A stretch of DNA of 48,915 nt from Caccovicinus sp964425595. Its GTDB lineage: Bacteria; Bacillota; Clostridia; Lachnospirales; Lachnospiraceae. The stretch spans positions 1-48,915 of the forward strand of contig CAYRMW010000009.1 in NCBI GenBank assembly GCA_964425595.1. Direction: 5' to 3'. Below the pieces are notes generated by a model that was not told the origin of the DNA, ran no database searches, and saw nothing but the letters and a program-made list of their open reading frames with translations. The translations under genes and the position numbers were made by a program. The stretch's first letter is position 1; each line of letters begins with the position of its first letter. Shown here in pieces: positions 8,865 through 18,124 of the stretch.

Positions 8865-9956
8865 CTAAAAAATCAGATTCCGGATATCGTTAAACATGAT
8901 CACGATCATCAGCGTCAGCAGCACCATCATGCCGGCGAAATGGACCATCCCTTCTTTCTCCTTGTCGACGGGCTTCCCCCTGACCGCCTCCACCAGCAGG
9001 AAAGCCAGCCTCCCGCCGTCAAGCGCAGGGAGGGGGATCAGATTGACCGCGCCTAGAGATGCGCTCAGCATCATGCCGACATTGATCAGATTCAGCAGGA
9101 CGATAAGCCATCCCTCCGGCCGGATCTCCTCTACCACCTGTCCGATACTGGCTACGATCCGCACCGGACCGCCCACATCATCCGCGCCCACATATCCCCG
9201 GAACAGAAGCCGGAAGCTTTCAATCGCCGTCTGCCCCTGGACGATCACCTGGTGCCATCCCAGACGGAGCAGCTTTCCCAGGCTCTCTGCCGAATGATAA
9301 TTTGTGTAATGTTCTATGCCCATCATATAACTCTGGGCCTCTTCGTTATAGATGGTCTGAAGGGTAACGGTACCCGTCTCATAAGAAAGATCTTTCCGGT
9401 ACCACACCGACACATCTTCCGCCTGTCCATCCGGCAGGCGGGCATAGACGATCTCCAGCTCTTCCTCCGGATGAAGCTGGAGGTAGATGCTCAGATCCTG
9501 GTACTCCAGCATCTTCCTGCCGTTTACGGAAAGGATCAGATCCCCTGCCTGAAGGCCGGCCGCCTCGGCCGGATATCCCTCCACGACGCCGGTGATCACC
9601 GGCAGATCGTATCCGCGGTAGGCCACGATGATGACGCCAAACAGGAAGGCGAGGATAAAGTTAAAGACCGGGCCGGCCGCGATGATGGAGATCCTGGCCC
9701 ATACCGGCCGGCTCAAAAACCCGTTCGGATTCCCGGTCTCCGTTTCTTCGTCCGCCATCGCGCAGAAGCCGCCAAGAGGCAGGATACGCAGGGAATAGCG
9801 GGTCCCTCTCCACACCCCGGACAAAAGCTTTGGCCCCATCCCGATGGAAAACTCTTCCACTTCCACCCGGTTTGCCTTGGCCAGAAGAAAATGTCCCAGT
9901 TCATGGAACATAATGATAAAGCCGAATAACAGTATCGCGGCCAGAATACTCAGCAA
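8865..9956 (-). CDS. rseP: RIP metalloprotease (site-2 protease)
   Basis: This membrane-embedded zinc protease cuts transmembrane substrates such as anti-sigma factors and signal-peptide remnants. The 363-residue protein has HEXXH at residues 18-22 (HELGH) in the first membrane helix, a central PDZ domain (VEGYPAEAAGLQAGDLI) and the second motif LDGGR in a late helix. The start is a TTG at 9956 preceded by AGGTGG; dxr ends just two bases before it. The position between dxr and ispG is the usual Firmicute order. Confidence 0.94.
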   Translation of the reverse strand: MLSILAAILLFGFIIMFHELGHFLLAKANRVEVEEFSIGMGPKLLSGVWRGTRYSLRILPLGGFCAMADEETETGNPNGFLSRPVWARISIIAAGPVFNFILAFLFGVIIVAYRGYDLPVITGVVEGYPAEAAGLQAGDLILSVNGRKMLEYQDLSIYLQLHPEEELEIVYARLPDGQAEDVSVWYRKDLSYETGTVTLQTIYNEEAQSYMMGIEHYTNYHSAESLGKLLRLGWHQVIVQGQTAIESFRLLFRGYVGADDVGGPVRIVASIGQVVEEIRPEGWLIVLLNLINVGMMLSASLGAVNLIPLPALDGGRLAFLLVEAVRGKPVDKEKEGMVHFAGMMVLLTLMIVIMFNDIRNLIF

Positions 9957-9957
9957 C

Positions 9958-11106
9958 TTACCACCTGCTTTCTATGAATTCGTAGGTCTCCTTTTCCGCT
10001 TCCAGGATCTCTTCCACCGTAGGATTTTCGACCCGCCGGTGGGCCCGCATCGCTTCCTCGATCATCTCGATGATGGTCAGATAGGCGATCTCGCCCTTCA
10101 GGAATTTCTGCACCGCTTTTTCATTTGCCGCGTTAAACACAACCGGCAGCGTCCCCCCTGCCTTTCCGGCTTCATAAGCCAGCCCGAGACCGCGAAAGGT
10201 CTCCATGTCTGGCTTTTCAAACCGGATCTGCGAAAGCGCCGAAAAGTCCAGGCGGTCACCCGAGAGGTATCTTCGCTCCGGATAATACAGCGCATACTGG
10301 ATCGCAAGCTTCATGTCCGGCGTCCCAAGCTGCGCCATCACCGCGCCGTCCTCAAATTCCACCATGGAATGGATGATGCTCTGCGGCTGCACTACCACCT
10401 GGATCCGGTCGAAATCCACATCGAACAGCCACTTGGCCTCCATCACTTCCAGTCCTTTATTGACCATGGTGGAGGAATCGATCGTGATCTTTCTGCCCAT
10501 GCTCCAGTTTGGATGCTTCAGTGCGTCAGCAGGTGTTACCGACCGCAGCTGCTCTTTTGTCCACCCGCGGAACGGACCTCCGGAAGCAGTCAAAAGGATC
10601 TTATGAATCCGGTTTCCGTGTTCCCGTTCTCCGTTAAGGCACTGAAAGACCGCGCTGTGCTCAGAATCGACCGGAAGGATGCGCACCTGCTTTTCCCGGG
10701 CCAGCTTCATGATGATATGGCCTGCCGTTACCAGCGTTTCTTTATTGGCCAGGGCAATGTCCTTGCCCGCTTCCATGGCCGCGATGGTCGGCCGGATGCC
10801 AATCATGCCGACTACCGCGGTCACTACGATCGAGGCTTCCGTCTTTGCGGCGGCCTCGATCAGGCCGTCCATGCCGGAGACGACCCGTACGGGGAGATCA
10901 GCGACCGCCTGCTTAAGCCGCTTCGCCCTGTCTTCGTCCCAGACGCAGGCCACGGACGGCCTAAATTCGCGGATCTGCTCCTCCAGCGCGGCGATGTTCT
11001 GCCCTGCCGCAAGGGCGGTTACCTGAATATCGCCATTGCCGCGCACCACCTCCAGCGTCTGCGTACCGATCGAACCGGTGGAACCTAATATCGCAATTTT
11101 CTTCAT
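9958..11106 (-). CDS. dxr: 1-deoxy-D-xylulose 5-phosphate reductoisomerase
   Basis: This NADPH- and metal-dependent enzyme is the first committed step of the MEP isoprenoid pathway. The 382-residue product shows the NADPH-binding motif GSTGSIG (8-14), ALANKETLV, and the metal/substrate segment with PVDSEHSA. Length matches the family. It lies between cdsA and rseP in the pyrH operon. Confidence 0.96.
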   Translation of the reverse strand: MKKIAILGSTGSIGTQTLEVVRGNGDIQVTALAAGQNIAALEEQIREFRPSVACVWDEDRAKRLKQAVADLPVRVVSGMDGLIEAAAKTEASIVVTAVVGMIGIRPTIAAMEAGKDIALANKETLVTAGHIIMKLAREKQVRILPVDSEHSAVFQCLNGEREHGNRIHKILLTASGGPFRGWTKEQLRSVTPADALKHPNWSMGRKITIDSSTMVNKGLEVMEAKWLFDVDFDRIQVVVQPQSIIHSMVEFEDGAVMAQLGTPDMKLAIQYALYYPERRYLSGDRLDFSALSQIRFEKPDMETFRGLGLAYEAGKAGGTLPVVFNAANEKAVQKFLKGEIAYLTIIEMIEEAMRAHRRVENPTVEEILEAEKETYEFIESRW

Positions 11107-11151
11107 CTGTACTATGCCCCCTTATTCATCTGTCATCGGCAGCCGGTCAGC

Positions 11152-11952
11152 TCAGCGCAGAAAGGTCAGGGCAAAAAAGATCGCCGGCGCGGTAAACAGC
11201 ATACTGTCAAACCGGTCAAGCACGCCGCCATGGCCGGGGATCAGATGGCCGTAGTCCTTTACCCCGTGGTTCCGCTTAATGGCGGAAGCCGCCAGATCGC
11301 CGATCTGCGAAATGACCGCCGCGATCCCGCAGGCAACAGGGCAGGCGATCAGCGGGCTTTCCACATCCGTCATGCATCCGCCGAAGACCGCGCCGTATAT
11401 CAGCCCGAGCAAGGCAGCGCCGATCACGCCGCCCACCGCGCCTTCAATGGATTTTTTCGGGCTGAGTACCCGCGCAAGCTGATGACGGCCAAAAAGCATA
11501 CCGGTACAGTAAGCGCAGGTGTCGCATCCCCAGGAGCTTAAAAAGATCAGCCAGACCAGATATTTCCCATCCGCCGTCATTCTCGTCTGATAGAGATAAG
11601 AAAACATCATCACGACATAAAAGAGCCCGAAAAAAGCCACCGTTACCTGCTCCGTCCCGTACCGGGGAAAGGTGACGACGTAGATGGTCATCAACAGCAT
11701 CAGCGCCGATATCACCAGAAGATCAACATACTGTCCCTGACCGTACCACAGCAGCGCGTAGTAGATCAGAGCAGCCGCGTAACCGATCGCGCCGGGCAGC
11801 TTATCCTGTATCTTCATCACCCGGTAAAGTTCAAACAGGCCGATACAGGAAACCACAGCCGAAGCCAGAAGGAGCAGCGCGCCTCCCTGACACACCACAA
11901 TCAGCGCCAGGATGACCAAGATGATCCCGCTTATGAGCCTGGCAGTAAACAT
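11152..11952 (-). CDS. cdsA: Phosphatidate cytidylyltransferase
   Basis: This membrane enzyme makes CDP-diacylglycerol from CTP and phosphatidate, the branch point to the acidic phospholipids. The 266-residue, highly hydrophobic protein ends with the family signature around residues 220-246 (KRNHGVKDYGHLIPGHGG, then DRFDS). ATG 11952 follows GGGAGG at good spacing. It sits between uppS and dxr in the operon. Confidence 0.95.
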   Translation of the reverse strand: MFTARLISGIILVILALIVVCQGGALLLLASAVVSCIGLFELYRVMKIQDKLPGAIGYAAALIYYALLWYGQGQYVDLLVISALMLLMTIYVVTFPRYGTEQVTVAFFGLFYVVMMFSYLYQTRMTADGKYLVWLIFLSSWGCDTCAYCTGMLFGRHQLARVLSPKKSIEGAVGGVIGAALLGLIYGAVFGGCMTDVESPLIACPVACGIAAVISQIGDLAASAIKRNHGVKDYGHLIPGHGGVLDRFDSMLFTAPAIFFALTFLR

Positions 11953-12024
11953 ACCATCCTCCCTTTCTCATCCATGTACTTCTGCTGTCTTATTCCCGTT
12001 TTTTCAGAAGTACTCCCTTCCGTC

Positions 12025-12747
12025 TCACGCCTTCACGCCGCCAAAGCGCCGGTCCCTTGTATTATAGTGCAGGATCGCCTTTTCCAGTTCTTCCTGATCA
12101 AAATCCGGCCACAGGCAGTCCGTAACGTAAAACTCCGCGTAAGCCACCTGCCATAAGAGATAGTTGGACAGACGCAGCTCTCCGCTGGTTCGGATCAAAA
12201 GGTCCGGATCCGGCATCCCCGCCGTATCCAGATAAGAGGCAAAGCGCTCCTGCGTAATCTCCTCCTCCCGGATCTTCCCCGCTCTGCAGTCCGCGGCCAT
12301 TCTGGCGGCTGCCCTGGTGATCTCATCCCGGCCGCCGTAATTGACGGCGATAACAAAAGTCAGTCCGGTATTATCCGCAGTTTCCCGCACCAGGCGGTCG
12401 ATCCCGTCAATGATGTCCTGGTCAAATCGGCGTTTGTCGCCGATCATCTTTACCCGGACATTATTCTGCCTGGCGATTTTGAGCAGACGGACCATGTAAT
12501 AGCGGAACAGCTGCATGAGCGCGCCCACCTCTTCGGCCGACCGCGACCAGTTTTCCGTGGAGAATCCGTAAACCGTCAGGTACTCGATGCCCATCCTGGC
12601 AGCGATCTCCACCGTCTTCTCCACCGTCCTGCAGCCCGCACGATGTCCCATCGTGCGGGGAAGGCCCCGTTTCTTTGCCCAGCGACCGTTTCCGTCCAGA
12701 ATGATCGCCACGTGCCGCGGAATGGTCAGATTCGATAAATCACCCAT
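12025..12747 (-). CDS. uppS: Isoprenyl transferase (undecaprenyl diphosphate synthase)
   Basis: This cis-prenyltransferase chains isopentenyl units into the C55 lipid carrier for peptidoglycan. The reading frame is open up to 12837. I choose ATG 12747 because AGGAGG (12760..12755) sits seven bases before it and the protein then begins directly with the conserved core, giving 240 residues. The core carries catalytic Asp18 in ILDGNGRWAKKRG. The C-terminal RTSGELRLSNYLLWQ and the pyrophosphate-binding Arg/Glu region are present. Confidence 0.95.
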   Translation of the reverse strand: MGDLSNLTIPRHVAIILDGNGRWAKKRGLPRTMGHRAGCRTVEKTVEIAARMGIEYLTVYGFSTENWSRSAEEVGALMQLFRYYMVRLLKIARQNNVRVKMIGDKRRFDQDIIDGIDRLVRETADNTGLTFVIAVNYGGRDEITRAAARMAADCRAGKIREEEITQERFASYLDTAGMPDPDLLIRTSGELRLSNYLLWQVAYAEFYVTDCLWPDFDQEELEKAILHYNTRDRRFGGVKA

Positions 12748-12866
12748 CACTTTTCCTCCTGCAGACTCGCATAATTTAGGGCAGGATATCACACCTGCCC
12801 CTCCCGTTTCGCAAAGCCTGAATGATGTCGGGATCAAACAGCATAAAACCGGGATCCCCGCCGCGA

Positions 12867-13418
12867 TCAGACGGTCATGATCTCCTTGGTCTTTGCCTCG
12901 ATCGCCTTGTCAATTTTCTCGATCATCTTATCGGTCAGCTTCTGGATCTTCTCTGTGACATCCTTTAAATCGTCCTCGGAGATCTCCGCCGACTTCTCCT
13001 TCTTTTTGAACGTCTCGTTGGCATCGCGGCGGATATTGCGCACCGCAACCTTCGCGTTCTCACCTTTTTTCTTTACATCCTTGGACAGCTCCCTGCGGCG
13101 CTCCTCCGTAAGTTCCGGAAAGACCAGACGGATCACGGAACCGTCGTTGGTCGGATTGATCCCCAGATCAGAAGTCAGGATCGCCTTCTCGATCCCCTTT
13201 AACAGACTCTTCTCCCACGGCTGGATCACGATCATGCGCGGCTCCGGAACGGAAATATTGCCCACCTGCTGGAGCGGGGTGGGCGATCCATAGTAATCCA
13301 CCCGCAGCTTATCTAACACGTGAGGATTCGCGCGTCCGGCGCGGATCGTACCATATTCATCCAGCAAATTATCCAGCGTCTTATTCATCTTATCCTCATA
13401 AATCTTAATGTCCTGCAT
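12867..13418 (-). CDS. frr: Ribosome recycling factor
   Basis: This factor splits the post-termination ribosome together with EF-G. The protein is about 183 residues, the usual length, with the typical RAGRANPHVLDKLRVDYYG and PTNDGSVIRL segments and a long coiled three-helix bundle. Two ATG codons are adjacent (13421 and 13418). The second is five bases from AGGAGG while the first is only two, so I favour 13418. It follows pyrH directly, the standard bacterial order. Confidence 0.96.
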   Translation of the reverse strand: MQDIKIYEDKMNKTLDNLLDEYGTIRAGRANPHVLDKLRVDYYGSPTPLQQVGNISVPEPRMIVIQPWEKSLLKGIEKAILTSDLGINPTNDGSVIRLVFPELTEERRRELSKDVKKKGENAKVAVRNIRRDANETFKKKEKSAEISEDDLKDVTEKIQKLTDKMIEKIDKAIEAKTKEIMTV

Positions 13419-13430
13419 CATATCCTCCTG

Positions 13431-14135
13431 TTATGCGGTCACTATGGTACCGTTTATTTTCCCCTGCATGGCATCCGCGATGGCATCCTTTTCATTCAGG
13501 CTGAACACGGCCATGGGCATCCTGTGCTCCATACACATAATGGAGGCAGTCAGATCCACAACAGCCAGCTGTTTTTCGATCACTTCCTCAATGGAAATGG
13601 TTTCGTATTTCCTCGCGTTCGGGTTGATCTTCGGATCGCTGTCGTATACGCCGTCGATCGCCTTGGCAAGAAGGATGCAGTCCGCCTCCATCTCGATCGC
13701 TCTGAGTGCGATCCCCGTATCGGTAGAAAAATACGGGTGTCCGGTGCCGCCGGCAAAGAACACGACGGTGTCACAGGCAAAACACGCGTTTGCCTCATCC
13801 TTGGAAAAAAGGCGGGTCATGGAGCCGCAGGCAAACGGGGTAAAGATCTCCGTCTTCATCCCTGCGTTCCGGAAGATCTCCGACACATAAATACAGTTCA
13901 TCACCGTGGCCAGCATACCGATCTGGTCAGCCTTCGTCCGGTCGATCGCCTCACTGGTCCTGCCTCTCCAGAAGTTTCCGCCGCCGATGACGATACCCAC
14001 CTGCACGCCGGCATCAACAGAAAGCTTAACCTGTCTGGCCACCTCCCTGACGGTATCTTCATCGTAGCCGGTCTTCTTCGGCCCGGCTAAGGCTTCACCG
14101 CTTAATTTTAACAGAACTCGCTTCAATTCCATCAT
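13431..14135 (-). CDS. pyrH: UMP kinase
   Basis: This hexameric amino-acid-kinase-fold enzyme phosphorylates UMP to UDP. The 234-residue product has LLKLSGEAL near the start, the GGGNFWRG loop and the DSDP motif (VYDSDPKINPNA). ATG 14135 is preceded by AGGGAG, and a second ATG follows at once. It is the first gene of the pyrH-frr-uppS-cdsA-dxr-rseP-ispG-polC operon, with a TATAAT box about 43 bases upstream. Confidence 0.96.
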   Translation of the reverse strand: MMELKRVLLKLSGEALAGPKKTGYDEDTVREVARQVKLSVDAGVQVGIVIGGGNFWRGRTSEAIDRTKADQIGMLATVMNCIYVSEIFRNAGMKTEIFTPFACGSMTRLFSKDEANACFACDTVVFFAGGTGHPYFSTDTGIALRAIEMEADCILLAKAIDGVYDSDPKINPNARKYETISIEEVIEKQLAVVDLTASIMCMEHRMPMAVFSLNEKDAIADAMQGKINGTIVTA

Positions 14136-14177
14136 GACTGTCTCCCTGCAGTTTCTCTTTCTTTCACATCTTTCGTC

Positions 14178-14183
14178 ATTATA
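14178..14183 (-). promoter_or_regulatory. -10 box of the pyrH operon
   Basis: TATAAT in the 97-base gap between the peptide-binding lipoprotein gene and pyrH. No good -35 is visible 17 bases upstream (T-rich), so only the -10 is supported. Confidence 0.55.
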
Positions 14184-14232
14184 GCATAAAAAGCAGGCAG
14201 AAAAAAGTACTTATTTTAAAATTCGCGGCCGC

Positions 14233-15966
14233 CTAATCAGCCGGATCGGCATAATAAGAATAGGCAAAATTCCAGGTGCCGTCACTCAGATGACGCACAC
14301 CGCAAAGCTTTGTATCCTGCAGCCATCCTTCCTGATAAAAAGCGATGGGGATCGCCGCCGCATCTTCCAGGATCAGCTGCTCCGCCTGATGGAGGGCGCT
14401 GTAGTAATCGGCCCGGGAGGACGCAGCAGAGGCCTCGGTAAGCAGCTCATCCACCTGATCGTTGGAATAATGGCCGTCATTATTCTCCGCGTCCGAAGAA
14501 AACTGGGACAGCAGGCCGCCGGGATCGTTCAGATCAGCCATCCAGGTCCCCCGCGCCGCGGTAAAGTCCCCGTCATGACGATAGGGCGTAAAATAGGCCC
14601 AGGTGACCTTGTTGATCTTAACCGAAAGGCCAAGGCTTCCCCAGGCCGTCCGCAGATACTGCGCGAGAGCCAGGTTATAGCCGCTGTCATTGACCAGGTA
14701 TTCGATCTCCGGTATCCCCTTCCCATTCGGGTAACCGGCCTCTTCCAGAAGGCTTTGCGCCAGGGACAGCCGGTCTTTCGCGGCATCTGCTCCCGCGTCC
14801 GCCGTATCGAACGCCGCGTAATCCTCCATTGAGGTTTCCACAAAAGAGCTTCCTTCCTCCGCGTCCGCATACCCCCAGCCGATCAGCGTCCAGGCCGGCT
14901 TAACTGTTCCTTCCATGACCACATCGGCAATATAATCTCGGTCAAGCGACAGCGACAGGGCCTGCCGCACCCTCTCGTCCTGAAACGGTTCGATCTCCGT
15001 ATTGATCAGGACATAGCTGCTGGCCGCAAGCGGTGCGGTAAACTGATCCGCAAAGGCGGCTGTACTGCTGGTTGCCTCATCCTGGCCGGAAGTCCAGTCC
15101 ACACCGCAAAGCACCAGATCCAGCTCACCGGCCTCATAGCGCTCCAGATTTTCTTCTTCGGATCCATTCTGGAGCATGGTGATGGAGGTTAAGGAGACCC
15201 GGTCCGCGTTCCAGTAGTATTCATTTTTCACCAGGGTGATCTGGCCGTTTGCCGTGTATTCCAGGAACTTCATTGGCCCGTTGCTCACCATATATTCCGA
15301 AGACACAAACCACCGGCTGCCGCCGTCCTCCACTGCATCCTGTTTCAGCGGGCTCATGGCCGGAGCCGTACATTTTTCCGGAAAGGAAAAATCCGGCGCA
15401 GACAGGGTAACCACCAGCGTCTGCTCATCCGGCGCGGCAAGCGAAAGCGACGATGCGTCTCCCCCCTGCAGCTTTTCAAAACCTTCGACGCCGCCCAAAA
15501 GATCCTCCGCGTAAGGCGACGGCTCGGTTGGATCCGCCAGCCGGTTCCAGGCATAAATGAAATCATCCGCCGTAAGGCTGGATCCATCCGACCATTTCAG
15601 CCCGTCGCGCAGATGAAAGGTCACCATAAGCCCGTCATCAGAAACTTCCCAGGATTCCGCCTGACCCGGCTGCGCCTCGCCCTCCTCGTTCCTGACCAGC
15701 AGGGTTTCATATTCGTGACGGAGGATGGTCTTTTCCGTATTGTAAATAGCCTGGGCCGGATCCAGAGAGGAGAGATCATTTCCCAGCCAGACTGCGATCT
15801 CCACCTGCCCAGGCAAAGTCGTCTCCGCCTGCGTTTCCTCCGCCGTCTCTTTCGTTTCCTCCTGACTGGCCTGGGTGGTAGTTTCTTGCGTAACCGTCGT
15901 CCCGCTGCGGCAGCCTGCGCAGAAAACCAGCGCAGCTGCAAATAGGATCCAAAGTTTCTTTTTCAA
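14233..15966 (-). CDS. Family 5 extracellular solute-binding lipoprotein (OppA-like)
   Basis: This is a probable oligopeptide- or nickel-type ABC transporter binding protein anchored to the outer face of the membrane. The 577-residue protein starts with a lipoprotein signal peptide whose lipobox ends at Cys19 (FCAGC), then a Thr/Glu/Gln-rich linker. The mature domain has the family signature GLKWSDGSSLTADDFIYAWNRL in the first third. The start is TTG 15966, supported by GGAGG six bases upstream. No permease or ATPase genes are adjacent, so it is an orphan binding protein here. Substrate is not predictable from sequence alone. Confidence 0.88.
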   Translation of the reverse strand: MKKKLWILFAAALVFCAGCRSGTTVTQETTTQASQEETKETAEETQAETTLPGQVEIAVWLGNDLSSLDPAQAIYNTEKTILRHEYETLLVRNEEGEAQPGQAESWEVSDDGLMVTFHLRDGLKWSDGSSLTADDFIYAWNRLADPTEPSPYAEDLLGGVEGFEKLQGGDASSLSLAAPDEQTLVVTLSAPDFSFPEKCTAPAMSPLKQDAVEDGGSRWFVSSEYMVSNGPMKFLEYTANGQITLVKNEYYWNADRVSLTSITMLQNGSEEENLERYEAGELDLVLCGVDWTSGQDEATSSTAAFADQFTAPLAASSYVLINTEIEPFQDERVRQALSLSLDRDYIADVVMEGTVKPAWTLIGWGYADAEEGSSFVETSMEDYAAFDTADAGADAAKDRLSLAQSLLEEAGYPNGKGIPEIEYLVNDSGYNLALAQYLRTAWGSLGLSVKINKVTWAYFTPYRHDGDFTAARGTWMADLNDPGGLLSQFSSDAENNDGHYSNDQVDELLTEASAASSRADYYSALHQAEQLILEDAAAIPIAFYQEGWLQDTKLCGVRHLSDGTWNFAYSYYADPAD

Positions 15967-15997
15967 ACCATACCTCCGAAATACTCACTGTGTTTTT

Positions 15998-16037
15998 AAA
16001 AAAACACGCCCGGCAGAGGATAATCTGCAGAGCGTGT
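15998..16037 (-). terminator. Intrinsic terminator after rpsB-tsf
   Basis: On the - strand ACACGC...GCGTGT (16037..16032 with 16009..16004) closes a stem with inner GCAGA/TCTGC pairs, followed by a run of seven T. It lies about 60 bases past the tsf stop. Confidence 0.85.
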
Positions 16038-16097
16038 CTGTCTGTGCTGCGGCAAAAGCCATCAACAATGATTTCTTTTCGGTATCTGCGGCAAAAA

Positions 16098-17033
16098 TTA
16101 CATGCCCATCTGCTTCGCAACTTCCTCCGCAAAGTTTTCTTCTTTCTTGGCCATGCCCTCGCCTGTCTCAAAGCGGACAAACTTCGTGATCTTGATCTTC
16201 GCGCCATTCGCTTTCGCTACCGACTCAACATACTTCGCCACGGACTGCTTTCCGTCCTCTGCCTTAACATATACCTGATCCAGAAGGCAGATTTCCTTAA
16301 GCTCCTTGTTCACGCGGCCCATCACCATGCCCTCGATGATCTTATCGCTGGCATCCGGCTTCTCATTCTTCGCTGCCGCCGTCAGGATCTCCTTCTCCTT
16401 GGCGATGTAGTCGGCGCTCACCTCATCACGGCTGGTATATAACGGCTTTAAAGCGGCAGCCTGCATCGCTACATTCTTTGCCATCTCCTTGACCGCCTCG
16501 TTCACCACATCAGTCTCCACCGAAACCAGAACGCCGATCCTTCCGCCCGCATGGATATAAGAAGTAACAAATCCGTTCTCTGCGGAAACTTTCTCGAAGC
16601 GGCGGATGTTCATGTTCTCGCCGATGATGGAAATCTGCGAAGAAAGCGCTTCCTTCACCGTCAGGGAAGGATCCTTCTCCCACTTCTCCTCCATAAACTC
16701 ATCCATACCGGCTGCGCTGCTCTTCAGTGCCTGAGCGGCAACGTCGGCCGCGTAAGTGCGGAACTTCTCATTCTTGGCAACGAAATCCGTCTCCGAATTG
16801 ACTTCCACGACTACGCCCAGCTTCTCATCCGCGCTCAGATCCGTTACCACGATGCCCTCTGCGGCGATGCGGCCTGCCTTCTTCGCGGCTCCGGCCAGTC
16901 CCTTTTCTCTCAGGAACTCAACTGCCTTGTCCATATCGCCATCGGTCGCTGCAAGAGCCTTCTTGCAGTCCATCATTCCGGCGCCGGTCATCTCTCTTAA
17001 TTCTTTTACCAATGCTGCGGTAACTGCTGCCAT
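16098..17033 (-). CDS. tsf: Translation elongation factor Ts
   Basis: This is the nucleotide exchange factor that reloads EF-Tu with GTP. The start is ATG 17033, chosen because GGAGGA lies seven bases upstream and the protein then begins with the usual AAVTAALVKELREMTGAGMMDCKKAL; the frame extends to 17054. The product is 311 residues. The TDFVAKN motif that contacts EF-Tu is present. It is the second gene of rpsB-tsf and is followed by a strong terminator. Confidence 0.97.
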   Translation of the reverse strand: MAAVTAALVKELREMTGAGMMDCKKALAATDGDMDKAVEFLREKGLAGAAKKAGRIAAEGIVVTDLSADEKLGVVVEVNSETDFVAKNEKFRTYAADVAAQALKSSAAGMDEFMEEKWEKDPSLTVKEALSSQISIIGENMNIRRFEKVSAENGFVTSYIHAGGRIGVLVSVETDVVNEAVKEMAKNVAMQAAALKPLYTSRDEVSADYIAKEKEILTAAAKNEKPDASDKIIEGMVMGRVNKELKEICLLDQVYVKAEDGKQSVAKYVESVAKANGAKIKITKFVRFETGEGMAKKEENFAEEVAKQMGM

Positions 17034-17058
17034 CTCAATCTCCTCCGTGATCAATCAT

Positions 17059-17796
17059 TTAATTCTCAGCTGCTTCCTCAAATTCGCCCGCGCTCTCTGG
17101 CGCAGCCTCTGCCTCACCCTGGTTCGCCTCGATAACAGCGTCAGCCATCTTGGATACGATCAGCTTGACGGCTCTGATCGCGTCATCGTTTCCGGGGATC
17201 ACATAGTCCAGCTCTTCCGGATCGCAGTTGGTATCCGCAATACCGATCAGCGGGATGCCCAGAGTATGCGCTTCCTGCACGCAGATCCTCTCCTTCTTCG
17301 GGTCAACGATAAAGATCGCGTCCGGAATCCTCTTCATCTCCTTGATTCCGCCAAGGTTCTTCTCTAACTTCTCCCACTCTTTCTTTAACGCAATGACTTC
17401 CTTCTTCGGCAGGACATCAAAGGTTCCGTCCTCAGACATGGCCTCGATCTCCTTTAAGCGGGCGATCCGGCTCTGGATCGTCTTGAAGTTCGTCAGCATG
17501 CCGCCCAGCCATCTCTCATTTACATAGTACATACCGCATCTTTCCGCCTCGGTCTTGATGGCATCCTGCGCCTGCTTCTTCGTTCCGACAAACAGGATCG
17601 TCCCGCCGTCAGCCACGATGTCAGACACTGCCTTGTATGCCTCGTCCACCTTAACGACAGACTTCTGCAGGTCAATGATATAGATCCCGTTTCTCTCGGT
17701 ATAGATGTACGGAGCCATCTTAGGGTTCCATCTTCTCGTCTGGTGGCCGAAGTGCACACCAGCTTCCAGCAACTGCTTCATCGAAATTACACTCAT
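17059..17796 (-). CDS. rpsB: 30S ribosomal protein S2
   Basis: This is a late-assembling small-subunit protein. The 245-residue product begins with MSVISMKQLLEAGVHFGHQT and contains RRWNPKMAPYIY and the WLGGMLTNF segment typical of S2, ending in an acidic tail. GGAGG precedes ATG 17796 at good spacing. It heads the rpsB-tsf operon behind a leader of about 220 bases. Confidence 0.97.
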   Translation of the reverse strand: MSVISMKQLLEAGVHFGHQTRRWNPKMAPYIYTERNGIYIIDLQKSVVKVDEAYKAVSDIVADGGTILFVGTKKQAQDAIKTEAERCGMYYVNERWLGGMLTNFKTIQSRIARLKEIEAMSEDGTFDVLPKKEVIALKKEWEKLEKNLGGIKEMKRIPDAIFIVDPKKERICVQEAHTLGIPLIGIADTNCDPEELDYVIPGNDDAIRAVKLIVSKMADAVIEANQGEAEAAPESAGEFEEAAEN

Positions 17797-18048
17797 GTCT
17801 TTTCCTCCGTTTTGGTTTTTCTCTCTTTACGCCGGATGCAGCCTGTGTCCGCAGCGTTGCCCCGGAAAAGAGGTATCTTCCGCCTGCTTCTCATGCTTCC
17901 GGAACGACCGGCCGGATCGTCTTTCCGATCCTCTGCGTGCCGGCACCTGCTCCTGGAATCCGCAGACGTGCAAGATCATCGCGGCCGCGCTTGGCGGCGC
18001 GAAATATATCAACCATAGCAGTATAGCACAAAAGCAGCCGCTTGACAA
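17797..18048 (-). promoter_or_regulatory. rpsB promoter and long structured leader
   Basis: TTGTCA (18048..18043), 17 bases and TATACT (18025..18020) make a strong promoter. The transcript would carry a leader of about 220 bases before rpsB. The leader contains a perfect hairpin GGATCG-loop-CGATCC (17914-17931) and further GC-rich pairs. Many bacteria control rpsB with an S2-binding leader; I infer, but cannot show, that this leader does the same. Confidence 0.7.
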
Positions 18049-18124
18049 GCAGCTGCCACAAAATTTATACCGGTTTTATCCTCTTTCTGACCGCTCATGC
18101 AGAAAATCCGCCGGCGCACACCGG

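Noticed and set aside
9844..11088. A 414-codon open frame on the + strand opposite dxr
   Set aside because: It is antisense to a clearly conserved gene, has no family motifs and no ribosome site. High GC in the third codon positions of dxr explains the lack of stops.
12748..12837. A longer N-terminus for UppS
   Set aside because: The extra residues are not like any UppS, and the best ribosome site is at ATG 12747.
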